DNA of 64,000 nt from an uncultured Verrucomicrobiales bacterium (GTDB taxonomy: Bacteria > Verrucomicrobiota > Verrucomicrobiia > Verrucomicrobiales > Akkermansiaceae), in the NCBI GenBank assembly GCA_938008215.1, contig CALLLS010000004.1, forward strand, positions 1 through 64,000, in the 5' to 3' direction. Below are positions 33,884 through 42,956 of this stretch, piece by piece. The first letter of the stretch is position 1; every line of letters begins with the position of its first letter. The position numbers and the translations under genes are program-made. Under the pieces are notes generated by a model. The model had not been told where the DNA came from. It searched no databases and was given only the letters and a program-made list of their open reading frames with translations.

Positions 33884-34960
33884 CTAATCATTTTCCGCGG
33901 CTTCTAGACGCATTTCCATATCTGCTTTTTGAAGGAGCTCAGTGAATTCATTAATTTGCCCGTCAAGCACATAGTCCATATTGTGCGAGGTGTGATTTAT
34001 GCGATGATCTGTAACTCGACTTTGCGGAAAATTATATGTTCGGATCTTTTCTGAGCGATCGCCTGATCCAATAAGAGATTTACGTTGGGCTGCATGTTTA
34101 GCGTCTTCTTCTCGCTTTCTTTCTTCGTAGAGCTTAGCTCTGAGGATTTGCATCCCTTTTTCACGGTTTTGAGTCTGGGATCTTCCATCCTCACATCGCA
34201 CCATAAGCCCGGTGGGTTTGTAAGTGATTTGCACCGCAGATTCCGTCTTGTTTACATGTTGTCCACCTGCGCCACCAGAACGGCAGGTTTGGATATCTAG
34301 ATCATCTGGTTTTATATCCACGTCGACTTCTTGAGCTTCAGGTATGACCGCGACGGTGGCTGTAGAGGTGTGAATGCGTCCTTGGGTCTCGGTAGCTGGC
34401 ACTCGTTGAACGCGGTGCACTCCCGATTCGTATTTAAGATAACGGAAAACTTCATCACCAGAAACTTTTAAGACTACTTCTTTAAATCCTCCAACTTCTG
34501 ACGGACTAGACTCTAGATGCTCGGTCTTCCATCCTTGTCGTTCGGAATACCTGTTATACATTTTCATGAGTTCTCCGACGAAGAGAGAGGCCTCATCACC
34601 TCCTGCGCCAGCACGAATCTCAATCAAGGCGTCACGTTCTTCAGCAGCATCTTTTGGCAGTAAGGCATACTGGACATCTGCTTGGAGTTTCTCAATGCTG
34701 GATTCTAATCCTGGGATTTCTTCCTCAGCCATTTCAGCCATTTCCTTATCCTCTCCCTTTGCTAGTTCTTGATTATCAGCCAAATTACGCCGGCACTCTT
34801 GAAGCGATTCCCAATTTTCAGCGAGTTTTTTTAGACCTCGATGCTCTCGCATCATTTCTGAGGCTGTTTTCTGGTCATTGAAAAAGTCTGGAGCAGAGAT
34901 GAGCCCTTCTACTTCAGAGAGACGGGCTTTTCTTTTTTCGACGAGTGCTGAATAATCCAT
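33884..34960 (-). CDS. prfA: Peptide chain release factor 1
   Basis: RF1 ends translation at UAA and UAG. The 358-residue protein has the GGQ tripeptide in TCRSGGAGGQHVNKTESAVQ (residues 232-234), which triggers peptide release. RVQRVPATETQGRIHTSTAT carries the PxT-type stop-codon reading motif of RF1, not the SPF of RF2. The C-terminal part has YNFPQSRVTDHRINHT and a final helix. Length is normal. It is followed by rplI and the terminator. No prmC methyltransferase gene lies beside it, unlike in many bacteria. Confidence 0.96.
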   Translation of the reverse strand: MDYSALVEKRKARLSEVEGLISAPDFFNDQKTASEMMREHRGLKKLAENWESLQECRRNLADNQELAKGEDKEMAEMAEEEIPGLESSIEKLQADVQYALLPKDAAEERDALIEIRAGAGGDEASLFVGELMKMYNRYSERQGWKTEHLESSPSEVGGFKEVVLKVSGDEVFRYLKYESGVHRVQRVPATETQGRIHTSTATVAVIPEAQEVDVDIKPDDLDIQTCRSGGAGGQHVNKTESAVQITYKPTGLMVRCEDGRSQTQNREKGMQILRAKLYEERKREEDAKHAAQRKSLIGSGDRSEKIRTYNFPQSRVTDHRINHTSHNMDYVLDGQINEFTELLQKADMEMRLEAAEND

Positions 34961-35046
34961 GCGTAAGCAGGTTTAGTAAGATTTGATTGAAAGAAAAGGG
35001 GTTTTCTAGTTTTTTAGGGATTTACGGATTATAGAAGAGTTTTTTC

Positions 35047-35733
35047 TTAGAGCAGTCCTTTTTCTTTTTTGCTCTCGAGCGCATTCTTTATCAACTCTTT
35101 TACTTTATCGGGCGTTTCAGCGAAATTAGGGAATCTTCCAAGGTAATCATAGATAGGAACGAGAAGGCCTTTAGTAAGAATGGGTTTTTCTTCTAAGACT
35201 TTATCAAATGAAGAAATGATTTCATGCGCGGTTAGCTTTACCGCTTCTAGTTGCGCTTGGAGATTTTTTTCTAGAGTTTCAGGGGTGAAACTATCAATAT
35301 TTTGTCGTTCTTGACCTGCTTGCGTTGCAGTCTTAAGACATGGTAGGGTGATAGTCTCTGTTCTGGGATAGAAGCTACACATGAGATTCCAAGGGTCGCC
35401 ACCTCTATCTTGATCCCCTCCTTCTCTAAAATCGGTGCGAATAATCACAGACGGGATATCGGCGAATTTGGCGAACATGAATTCAACTACGGTTCCTGAG
35501 TCTAATTCAGGGCCATCAAAGTGGAAGAGTGCCAGATCACATTGAAGAAGGCTTAACAAATCGTGATCTCTAATCGCTCTTGGATTAGCACTTCTAAATT
35601 CTAAATCTTGAGGGAGGACAGGAAGGTATTTCTCCTTTGATTCTTGGCAAACGGCTTTTGCAAGTAAGGCATTACCGACGAGATGTTTTTGACTAAAGAG
35701 CTCACCTGCGAGGTAAAAAGTATACTGATTCAT
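35047..35733 (-). CDS. Nucleoside 2-deoxyribosyltransferase family protein
   Basis: The 228-residue cytoplasmic protein starts YTFYLAGELFSQKHLVGNAL. It continues with AIRDHDLLSLLQCDLALFHF and DGPELDSGTVVEFMFAKFAD, the core of the nucleoside 2-deoxyribosyltransferase fold, with the nucleophilic glutamate expected in SGTVVEFMFA. DFREGGDQDRGGDPWNLMCS follows. Enzymes of this type exchange or hydrolyse the base of deoxynucleosides or deoxynucleotides. The C-terminal 75 residues are helical and lie outside the core. The gene is 36 bp downstream of ppk1 in the same direction, so it may be co-transcribed, although a shared role is not evident. The true substrate is unknown. Confidence 0.8.
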   Translation of the reverse strand: MNQYTFYLAGELFSQKHLVGNALLAKAVCQESKEKYLPVLPQDLEFRSANPRAIRDHDLLSLLQCDLALFHFDGPELDSGTVVEFMFAKFADIPSVIIRTDFREGGDQDRGGDPWNLMCSFYPRTETITLPCLKTATQAGQERQNIDSFTPETLEKNLQAQLEAVKLTAHEIISSFDKVLEEKPILTKGLLVPIYDYLGRFPNFAETPDKVKELIKNALESKKEKGLL

Positions 35734-35769
35734 AGTGTCTTATGGCATCTGACGATGAAATTTAATCTT

Positions 35770-37860
35770 CTATAGTTCTGGTGAAGAATGTGGTTGGAAG
35801 GTGACATTAGCCGTTTCATTCTTTGCCGTGATACGTTCTTTTGTCAGCTTATACATATACTCTTGGAATCTGAAAGGCACTTTGCCTTCAGAAGAAATTC
35901 TTTCTGAGCTACCATCAGGGAGGATAATGTGGGCATTGGTATTATCTTTAAAACAGGCTAGTAAATATGCTTTGATTCGTTCCTTATCGCGGTCTTCCTC
36001 AATAGGTATCATGAGCTCTAGCCTTTTCTCTAAGTTCCTTACCATCCAGTCCGCAGAGGAAATGTAAACTTGTTGGTCACCTGCTTGCTCAAAGTAAAAG
36101 GTGCGCGTGTGCTCTAAGTAGCGGTCAATGATGGAGACGACTTCTATGTTGTCAGAGACCCCTTTAATATCTGGTTTTAGGCAACAGATGCCTCTAATAT
36201 TGAGTTTTATTTCTACGCCTGCTTGAGAGGCAGAGTAGAGTGCCGCAATTATATCAGGATCTTGCAAGGAGTTCATCTTGGCGAGAATTCGAGCCTTTTG
36301 ACCACTCTTAGCAATTTTAGCTTCTTTTCCTATTAGCTCGATGAGGAGGCTTTTCATATGAGTAGGTGCTGGCCTTAGCTTACTAAAGCGTGTCATCTTA
36401 GAGTGGCCTGTTAGCATATTAAAAAAGAGGGAGGTGTCACTCCCTAGCTCTGTTTGGCTAGTGAGATAAGAAATGTCTGTATAGAGATTCGCAGTGGACT
36501 CATTATAGTTCCCAGTGCCGAGATGGACATACCTCTTAATACCAAGATGCGTTTTCCGAACGACTAAAGTGGCCTTAGCGTGAGTTTTGTAGCCTTTCAC
36601 TCCGTAGATTACTTGCACGCCAGCTTTTTGTAGCTCATCAGCGCGGAGTAGATTTCTCTGTTCATCAAACCGCGCTTTCAGTTCGATGAGAACAGTTACC
36701 TGTTTACCATTCATTGCGGCTTTTTTAAGAGCCTCTATGATGTGTGACTTAGAGGCTGTTCGGTAGAGAACTTGTTTTATCGCTAGTGTATGAGGGTCTT
36801 CTGCCGCTTCTTGTATGAGCTGCACCACTGGATCAAACGATTCATATGGATGGAATAAGGTGATGTTTTTCTTGTCGAGAGTCGCAAAGATAGATTCGTC
36901 TGGATCAAACGTGGGAGAAACTTGAGGATGCCAAGGCTCAAATTTATATTTTTCGAACCCCGGGATGATAGCTAGAGAAAATAAATCCGCAATTCCTAGA
37001 GGTCCATCAACATCGATAATGTGGTCTAGTTTAGCGCCTGTAATTTGAGTAATGATCTCTTTTAATGAAGATGAGGTGCCTTCTGGGATCTCTAAGCGCA
37101 CTGCCCTTCCAAATCTGCGACGCGTTAGAACTTCTTTCATTTCGCCAGCTAGGTCTCTAGCATCTTCATCATCTAAGACGATGTCACTATTCTTAGTGAG
37201 ACGGAATACAGAGCTCTCCACTACTTCTTCATGAGGGAAAAGCTCCCCAGTATGGTGTGCGATGACATCCTCTAAGAGTAATTTATAAGATTCCCCTAGT
37301 TTTTCAGATAAGGTTAAGAGTCTTGGTAAGTTTGCTGGGACGGGTATGAAAACGTGTCTAAACGTACCTAATTCTTCCTTTAATTTACAAATTATGCACA
37401 GTTGAAGTGCAGGGATAGAAAGATAAGATTCCTCATATTGAATTGCGATAGGAGTTAATACGGGTAAAATGTTATTAATCATCCTATCTTGTAACTCCTG
37501 CTGGGACTTCCCTGAGAGTTCAGCAGGCTTCGTAATCTTTATTTCTGCGTCTAGGAGTTTAGGGAAAAGAGCCTCATTCCAGATTTTGTATTGTTCACAC
37601 ATCATCTCTTGGGCGCGCTTTCTAGTTTCATAAAGCTGACTAGAGAGAGTCATGCCTGAAGGGTCAGTTTGATAGTTTTCTTTTCTAAGTTGTTCAGTTA
37701 AACCCCCTATTCTGACTTGGTAAAACTCATCTAAGTTTGATCCTGAGATGGCGAGAAACTTTACTCTCTCAAGTAAAGGCAAGTCCTCTCGCTTAGATTC
37801 ATCTAAAACACGCTGGTTAAATTCCAGCCATGAGAGTTCGCGATTTGTATATGGAATCAT
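35770..37860 (-). CDS. ppk1: Polyphosphate kinase 1
   Basis: PPK1 reversibly polymerises the gamma-phosphate of ATP into polyphosphate. The 696-residue protein begins with the N-terminal domain NRELSWLEFNQRVLDESKRE. ALKKAAMNGKQVTVLIELKA and FDEQRNLLRADELQKAGVQV are followed by the catalytic histidine in GVKGYKTHAKATLVVRKTHL and RYVHLGTGNYNESTANLYTD. The second conserved histidine is in YLEHTRTFYF, and SADWMVRNLEKRLELMIPI is also present. Length is normal. A Ppx/GppA-like gene lies 30 bp upstream in the same direction, the usual ppk-ppx neighbourhood. Confidence 0.96.
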   Translation of the reverse strand: MIPYTNRELSWLEFNQRVLDESKREDLPLLERVKFLAISGSNLDEFYQVRIGGLTEQLRKENYQTDPSGMTLSSQLYETRKRAQEMMCEQYKIWNEALFPKLLDAEIKITKPAELSGKSQQELQDRMINNILPVLTPIAIQYEESYLSIPALQLCIICKLKEELGTFRHVFIPVPANLPRLLTLSEKLGESYKLLLEDVIAHHTGELFPHEEVVESSVFRLTKNSDIVLDDEDARDLAGEMKEVLTRRRFGRAVRLEIPEGTSSSLKEIITQITGAKLDHIIDVDGPLGIADLFSLAIIPGFEKYKFEPWHPQVSPTFDPDESIFATLDKKNITLFHPYESFDPVVQLIQEAAEDPHTLAIKQVLYRTASKSHIIEALKKAAMNGKQVTVLIELKARFDEQRNLLRADELQKAGVQVIYGVKGYKTHAKATLVVRKTHLGIKRYVHLGTGNYNESTANLYTDISYLTSQTELGSDTSLFFNMLTGHSKMTRFSKLRPAPTHMKSLLIELIGKEAKIAKSGQKARILAKMNSLQDPDIIAALYSASQAGVEIKLNIRGICCLKPDIKGVSDNIEVVSIIDRYLEHTRTFYFEQAGDQQVYISSADWMVRNLEKRLELMIPIEEDRDKERIKAYLLACFKDNTNAHIILPDGSSERISSEGKVPFRFQEYMYKLTKERITAKNETANVTFQPHSSPEL

Positions 37861-37890
37861 TTGAATATGTCGCTTCTAATACATTAAAGG

Positions 37891-39417
37891 TTATTTTAGT
37901 AGTAGATCTAGTCCAAAGAGTTCCTCAAAAAGATCTCCTTTTTCTTTAAGGGCGATTCTCTCTAATTCCAACTCTATTTCAGAGAGACCGAGTGCAGTGA
38001 TAATGAATTTATTTTTCTTAGTTTGAGTTATAATGGACTTTACACGCTGCTGTTGTGCTACGTCTAGAGCATCTGCTATCCTAAGAAGAGCGGAAAGCTT
38101 ACAAACGAGAAGTTGGTCTTCTTTTGGAAGAGACATGTATTCTGAATGAGTGAGCTTAGGGGGTGACTTACGGTGATACCGAGCTATTAGAGCAACGATC
38201 TTTAAGTATCGCTCATTTAAGCCAAAGATTTCACTATTTGCGATGAGGTAATAGGAATGCTTATGGTGTAGTCTTGGACTGATGTATGTACCTACTTTAT
38301 GAGCAATAGCGGCAACCTTGAGGAGAAGTAGGTCCCAATCCTTAAGCTCGTGTATCTTTTGCGTATCTTCAAAAAGCTTAGTGGCTAGGTCACAAACATG
38401 CATGTAATGAGTGGGATCCGCATTATATCTGAGGGCAAAGAGTTTGGCAGCGTGAATCGTCTCAGGTTCTAAATCACGCGAGGTAGTATTAGATGCCGCT
38501 AGATCTCTAAGCAGTCCTTTTTCAAAATCTGTTTTCGGTATCCAATACCGCTGTATTTTAAAACTATGAAGAAGGTTATAGTTAATCTGTAGAGCGGGTA
38601 AAAAAGCGTCTTCAGTATGCACATCTAGGTTAAAGCGATTGATACGCTCTTCTTCCGTAAGAGAGGAGGCGGAATCTAGAAAGTCTCCATATTTTTGAAT
38701 GTCGTCTCGGAAGTATGTCTCTGTTCCCAAATCGTCAGACACGAGCTGAATCTCATAGCCAATGAGAATGATATTATCAATACGGTCTCTGCGGTGATCG
38801 TATTTTATAGTTGTTAGCTGCGGGTCAGTGTGGGAGCGTATGAATTGAAGGTACTCTTTTCCGTTCGAGAACGATTTGCGCAATGCCTCTGAAGTTCGGT
38901 GTGTTCCTAACCTGTAGGAGTTATATCGCTCTACTCTTCCATTATTTAGGAGGAGTGTTCTAGTATTACCTGGTCCTACATGGATGGCTAAGGTTTTACC
39001 TGTATTAATAAATGCCGCTTCTTCTTGTCTGCGTTTAATCTTCTTAAAAACTAAGCGAGTCATAGCTCCATTGTCTAAGGCTAGAAATTCCAACCCAGAA
39101 GAGACCTTTAAACGGTTTAATACACTTTGCCTATTTTTTGCCTCAATAAGGATATTCGTTACCGCTGGTGTGGTGCAGGCATGAATGTCTAGCCCAAATC
39201 CTTCAATAATAGAGACGTATCCTTTGACGATATCAACAATTCGTTCTAGGGTTTGCCTCTTTACAGATTTGTTGCGAAAGATGTCACGTGCGAGGGGGAC
39301 TGGTTGCTCTAGATATTCTATTTCCCGTACTTCGTCCTGAACTGTTTCGCATATTAGAAGCGAGAGAGAGCTGGCTCCGAGGTGAATACTAACGTTATAG
39401 GATGGGGTGTCTTGCAC
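37891..39417 (-). CDS. Ppx/GppA-like protein with HD-like domain, motifs degenerate
   Basis: The 508-residue protein has the two-part layout of long exopolyphosphatases: an actin-fold Ppx/GppA half (residues 1-310) and a C-terminal HD half (about 325-500). Key motifs have changed. The first phosphate loop reads VSIHLGASSLSLLI in place of AIDxGSNSxxL. The stretch that should be SGEEEA with the catalytic glutamate reads LALDNGAMTRLVF. The second loop reads IHVGPGNTRTLLL in place of DIGGGSTE. In the HD half AAIAHKVGTYIS replaces the usual AAxLHDIG, although HHKHSYYLI is kept. The protein is therefore probably not a normal exopolyphosphatase. Its place directly before ppk1 suggests a regulatory or polyphosphate-binding role. 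Confidence 0.8.
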   Translation of the reverse strand: MQDTPSYNVSIHLGASSLSLLICETVQDEVREIEYLEQPVPLARDIFRNKSVKRQTLERIVDIVKGYVSIIEGFGLDIHACTTPAVTNILIEAKNRQSVLNRLKVSSGLEFLALDNGAMTRLVFKKIKRRQEEAAFINTGKTLAIHVGPGNTRTLLLNNGRVERYNSYRLGTHRTSEALRKSFSNGKEYLQFIRSHTDPQLTTIKYDHRRDRIDNIILIGYEIQLVSDDLGTETYFRDDIQKYGDFLDSASSLTEEERINRFNLDVHTEDAFLPALQINYNLLHSFKIQRYWIPKTDFEKGLLRDLAASNTTSRDLEPETIHAAKLFALRYNADPTHYMHVCDLATKLFEDTQKIHELKDWDLLLLKVAAIAHKVGTYISPRLHHKHSYYLIANSEIFGLNERYLKIVALIARYHRKSPPKLTHSEYMSLPKEDQLLVCKLSALLRIADALDVAQQQRVKSIITQTKKNKFIITALGLSEIELELERIALKEKGDLFEELFGLDLLLK

Positions 39418-39670
39418 AAGAATATCGTTAATCTTTAAGTCCTTTCATGCAAGGATAAGTCGTTCTTATTGAAGCGTTTTACAATGTGGCTGGAGTATTA
39501 GGCTATTTAAGAGACCTTCTCCGTAGGTTAGCAGAGGGTTTTTGAACTTGTAGTTATTAAGAGGCTGGTTTCTGATACCATTATTCTGGGGAGTATCTGA
39601 GCGATTGATGAACGTGGAATGCTAACAAGAAATATAGCTTAGGGTTATAAGGTAGAAGACATATACAGGA

Positions 39671-40948
39671 TCAATTCAAGATAACACGAGTAGTTCTTGC
39701 TACTGCGCCTTTTTTTCCTTCTAGGTAGAGCTGACCCTTTTTAGCGATCCTCTGCGCCTCACTGGGATTATTCAAGAGGTTTTTAATGACTTGTGCGAGG
39801 TGATCAGGAGTGGAGATCTGTATAACGCCATTCTTAGTAACGAGTTGACCTAAAAGAGGCTGAAAATTATCCATGTAAGGGCCGCAAATTGTTGTTTTAC
39901 CTAAAATGACGGATTCGAAGGGGTTTTGCCCCCCTTTTTTAAGCCAGCATTTCCCCATGATAACGATGTCTGCCACTTGCAACCATTGGGAAAGCTCTCC
40001 TGTAGTGTCAATCAAGAGTGCATGGGGATTTAGAGACTTGCCGTCTGGCTCCTTATATTTTGTTCTTTTTATGACGTTATAGCCACAGGATATTAGATCA
40101 CGAGTTACCTCATCTCTGCGTTCAGCGTGTCTAGGCGCGACGATTAGTCGGAATGGAAGCTCAACTTGCTTTAATGCATTAACAAGGAGAGCTTCTTCTT
40201 CTGGATGGGTGCTGGAAAGGAGGATAGAAGGTAAACCTTTACCGAAAGGCTCAAGCAATTTTTGCAGTTCACCATTAGGTTTCTGAGGTTTATCACAGAA
40301 GTCAAATTTCAGGCTGCCGACATCATGAATTCGTTCATCTGGGACACCTAAAGTGTGCCAACGATTCACCTGGTTTTCCCCATCTACACAAACCGAGTGA
40401 AGGGTTTTTAAGATAGGAGCTACAAGTTTCTTAAAGGTAAGGAAACGCTCGAATGAGCGTGCTGATATTCTACCATTTATGACGCTCACAGGAATATGAT
40501 GCTTATCAGCATAATGCAGTAAGTTTGGCCATATTTCAGAATCTACGAGAATAATTTTCCTAGGTTTTAGAATTGGAAAAAGTTTCTTTAAGAGAGGAGG
40601 AAGATCTAATGGAGCGTAAATTATATGGGTATTTATGATGGACTTAGCGTGCGCGACTTGGTGCCCAGTAGCGGTGGTAACTGCTATAACAGCGAGATAA
40701 TGAGGGTTTGCCAATTGGCATTCCTTGATGACTTTCAACGCCATTATAGTTTCACCCACGCTGACTGCATGGTAATAGTCAGCTCCTTCATATGCGTTTA
40801 GACCTTTATCGTCGTAAATGCCTAAACGCTCTACTAGACCAGTTCCCCAACCTCCGCGTTTGTGCATTTTCCAAATCCATGCCGGCGCGAGAATCATGGA
40901 CACGAAAAATAGTAAGATTGAATATATGAAACGAAAAACGAACATCAC
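39671..40948 (-). CDS. waaA: 3-deoxy-D-manno-octulosonic acid (Kdo) transferase
   Basis: WaaA adds Kdo to lipid A precursors at the inner membrane. The 425-residue protein has an N-terminal membrane anchor (FRFIYSILLFFVSMILAPAW). It also has YYHAVSVGETIMALKVIKEC, where the catalytic glutamate lies in SVGE, and KIILVDSEIWPNLLHYADKH with VINGRISARSFERF. A GT-B fold donor site follows: ILLSSTHPEEEALL, LIVAPRHAERRDEV and GQNPFESVILGKTTICGPYM. It lies 3 bp downstream of rsmD. Together with lpxK and the KdsD/GutQ-type isomerase in this window it supports a Kdo-containing lipopolysaccharide. Confidence 0.93.
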   Translation of the reverse strand: MMFVFRFIYSILLFFVSMILAPAWIWKMHKRGGWGTGLVERLGIYDDKGLNAYEGADYYHAVSVGETIMALKVIKECQLANPHYLAVIAVTTATGHQVAHAKSIINTHIIYAPLDLPPLLKKLFPILKPRKIILVDSEIWPNLLHYADKHHIPVSVINGRISARSFERFLTFKKLVAPILKTLHSVCVDGENQVNRWHTLGVPDERIHDVGSLKFDFCDKPQKPNGELQKLLEPFGKGLPSILLSSTHPEEEALLVNALKQVELPFRLIVAPRHAERRDEVTRDLISCGYNVIKRTKYKEPDGKSLNPHALLIDTTGELSQWLQVADIVIMGKCWLKKGGQNPFESVILGKTTICGPYMDNFQPLLGQLVTKNGVIQISTPDHLAQVIKNLLNNPSEAQRIAKKGQLYLEGKKGAVARTTRVILN

Positions 40949-40951
40949 TTT

Positions 40952-41527
40952 TTATTCTGGAGAGACTTTATTATAACCGAAGAGGGTGAGATGTGCCTTT
41001 CCGTATTTCCGTGCGGTTTCTAACTTCCAGTAATCGGGAATAGCCTCTAGATCCTTAGCGGAGAGCTTCTGAGGAGTCTCGATGATGATAAGCGCATTTT
41101 CTGAAATAATGCTTGGGAGACGAGAGTGGTTGAGGAGTTTTAAGACCTCACTTCCCAGAAAGTTTTTATCATACGGAGGGTCAGCAAAGACGAGGGAGAA
41201 TTCTCCTCTGGCTTGCTTCTCTAGAAATTCAATGACGGGGCTGTGCACGATAGAAACATTATCTACGTTTAAATTACGGAGGTTTTTATTAATCACCTTC
41301 GCAGCGTGCTTATCTTTTTCTACAGCCATGGCATGGCTTGCACCTCTGCTCACCGCTTCTATAGAAATAGCCCCTGATCCCGCATACAGGTCTAAAACAG
41401 AAGCTCCTTCTATAACGTTTTGTAGGATATTAAAGAGAGCTTGACGGGTGCGATCCATCGACGGTCTCGTTACCTCATCTGATACGGAGAGAGACTTTCC
41501 TTTCCATTTTCCAGCAATAATTCTCAT
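40952..41527 (-). CDS. rsmD: 16S rRNA (guanine-966-N2)-methyltransferase
   Basis: RsmD methylates G966 of 16S rRNA in the assembled 30S subunit. The 191-residue protein starts MRIIAGKWKGKSLSV. It has RPSMDRTRQALFNILQNVIE, the SAM-binding motif SVLDLYAGSGAISIEAVSRG near residue 45 and the catalytic motif LVFADPPYDKNF (DPPY) near 125. All match the family. Its start overlaps the end of the upstream AsmA-like gene by 4 bp and waaA follows after 3 bp, so the genes form one leftward transcript. The coaD gene often found beside rsmD is absent. Confidence 0.94.
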   Translation of the reverse strand: MRIIAGKWKGKSLSVSDEVTRPSMDRTRQALFNILQNVIEGASVLDLYAGSGAISIEAVSRGASHAMAVEKDKHAAKVINKNLRNLNVDNVSIVHSPVIEFLEKQARGEFSLVFADPPYDKNFLGSEVLKLLNHSRLPSIISENALIIIETPQKLSAKDLEAIPDYWKLETARKYGKAHLTLFGYNKVSPE

Positions 41528-42951
41528 TCTTCGTTTAATTCCATATTAATGAACCATTTTAAGCGTGAGAGTAAAACCTCAATTGGTGTCCATTGCTCTC
41601 CTCCTTCAAAAAGATACTGTAGTTGAAAGTCTTTCTCTGATTTAAGAAAGAAGTCTTTATAAAAGCGATCAGGAAGGTTTAGCGGCGTAATCTTTCTAGC
41701 CCCATTTCTAAGGATTAGACCATTACATAAACGTTGATACTCCTCTTTCCAGTGTGGTGATCCTACCATTCGGAAAACCCCGCTGAGTGAGCCATTCATT
41801 GAAGAAAAGCCATTGCCAAGAAAAGACAGGTCATCACTTATGAGCTTAAATTTTGGTAAGATAATACGCCCTCTGCCCAATGATAGATCATAACTTCCTT
41901 CATCAAAATGGTGCGCTTGCTTATTTCTGAAAAGTAAGTCTATACCGTTAACTTTACCAAAGGATAGAGCTTTATACGACAATGGGTTGATGGCATATCC
42001 TTGAGTAAGGAGCTCTATATGAATGGATTCAGTCTCAGTAGACGTCTCTGGAATACTCGAAAGATTCCATTTCTTAGGTGAATCTTGATCGAGATGAGTT
42101 TCTAGGAAAAACGGAAGGCTACGATAAAGAGCGAGTTCTCCAGCGAGTGTAAGTTTCAGCCCTTGTAATACATGTTCCGTTTTAGGAAGACGGATTATTC
42201 TACCGTTAATATCTAGTGATTGAGTTATATGGAGACTGTAATCATTATCGCCGACTATAATTCGCTTGATAGATAGCTCACCTTTTTGATGAGCGTCATT
42301 TGATTTGGTTACGAGGTTAATCCCAGTAATTTTTGAATTTAGCTGAGGGAAGCGTTTCGACGATATTTTGATGGAGGCATTATTTATTAATATTTCAGGG
42401 AAGGCATACTTATTCTTTTTAGGCTTTGATCTAGAGATCTGGTCTTTGTTAAGCTTATTTCTAGTCTGCTCATTTGGCTTTCCGACAGGAGGCTTCTTCA
42501 GGGGGGGAAGTTCACTCTGGGTAGTTTCTTTTGAGGGAAGTTGGGCAGGGGGATCCTTCTTAATGCCAGGCTTTTTGATGCGTCTAAGTAAAGACTCTAG
42601 CTTGAGGTTAATGCTCGGTTCTTCTAGATGAATCTTATCGAGGACAATATCTTGCGTTTTGAGCGTTTTCCATACATTTAAATCTATAAGGATAGAGGGC
42701 AACTTTACGAGTTCGTTTGGAGTAAAGGAACAGTCCGTTATTTTTATGCAATCTAATCTGACGGGTAGAATTCTATTATAGGTTATCTCTTTCCCAATTA
42801 TACTTTTGACTTTTTTATTAAATAAATTTTTCCCAATCGGTAGATTTATAAAAGCAATCGCAATTGCGCCTAATAAAAATGCGATAGAAACGAGAAGTAA
42901 GGCAAGTTTGAAAAAACTGCTTAAGTGGAGAGTTCTCACTGCTTGTCGCAA
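41524..42951 (-). CDS. AsmA-like envelope protein, unknown role
   Basis: The 475-residue protein has one N-terminal membrane helix (LALLLVSIAFLLGAIAIAFI). It is then predominantly beta-strand with short repeating blocks (DIVLDKIHLEEPSINLKLES, LILINNASIKISSKRF-like), resembling AsmA/DUF748-type proteins that span the periplasm and are linked to lipid transport. A proline- and lysine-rich linker lies at about 115-165 (PPAQLPSKETTQSELPPLKK). No catalytic motif is seen. It is 5 bp downstream of a small exported protein and overlaps rsmD by 4 bp. The AsmA comparison rests on general pattern rather than a firm motif. Confidence 0.55.
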   Translation of the reverse strand: MRQAVRTLHLSSFFKLALLLVSIAFLLGAIAIAFINLPIGKNLFNKKVKSIIGKEITYNRILPVRLDCIKITDCSFTPNELVKLPSILIDLNVWKTLKTQDIVLDKIHLEEPSINLKLESLLRRIKKPGIKKDPPAQLPSKETTQSELPPLKKPPVGKPNEQTRNKLNKDQISRSKPKKNKYAFPEILINNASIKISSKRFPQLNSKITGINLVTKSNDAHQKGELSIKRIIVGDNDYSLHITQSLDINGRIIRLPKTEHVLQGLKLTLAGELALYRSLPFFLETHLDQDSPKKWNLSSIPETSTETESIHIELLTQGYAINPLSYKALSFGKVNGIDLLFRNKQAHHFDEGSYDLSLGRGRIILPKFKLISDDLSFLGNGFSSMNGSLSGVFRMVGSPHWKEEYQRLCNGLILRNGARKITPLNLPDRFYKDFFLKSEKDFQLQYLFEGGEQWTPIEVLLSRLKWFINMELNEE

Positions 42952-42956
42952 ATGGG

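Noticed and set aside
37891-39417. Simple annotation as exopolyphosphatase (ppx)
   Set aside because: The catalytic glutamate motif and the HD motif are altered, so a functional gene symbol would overstate what the sequence shows.
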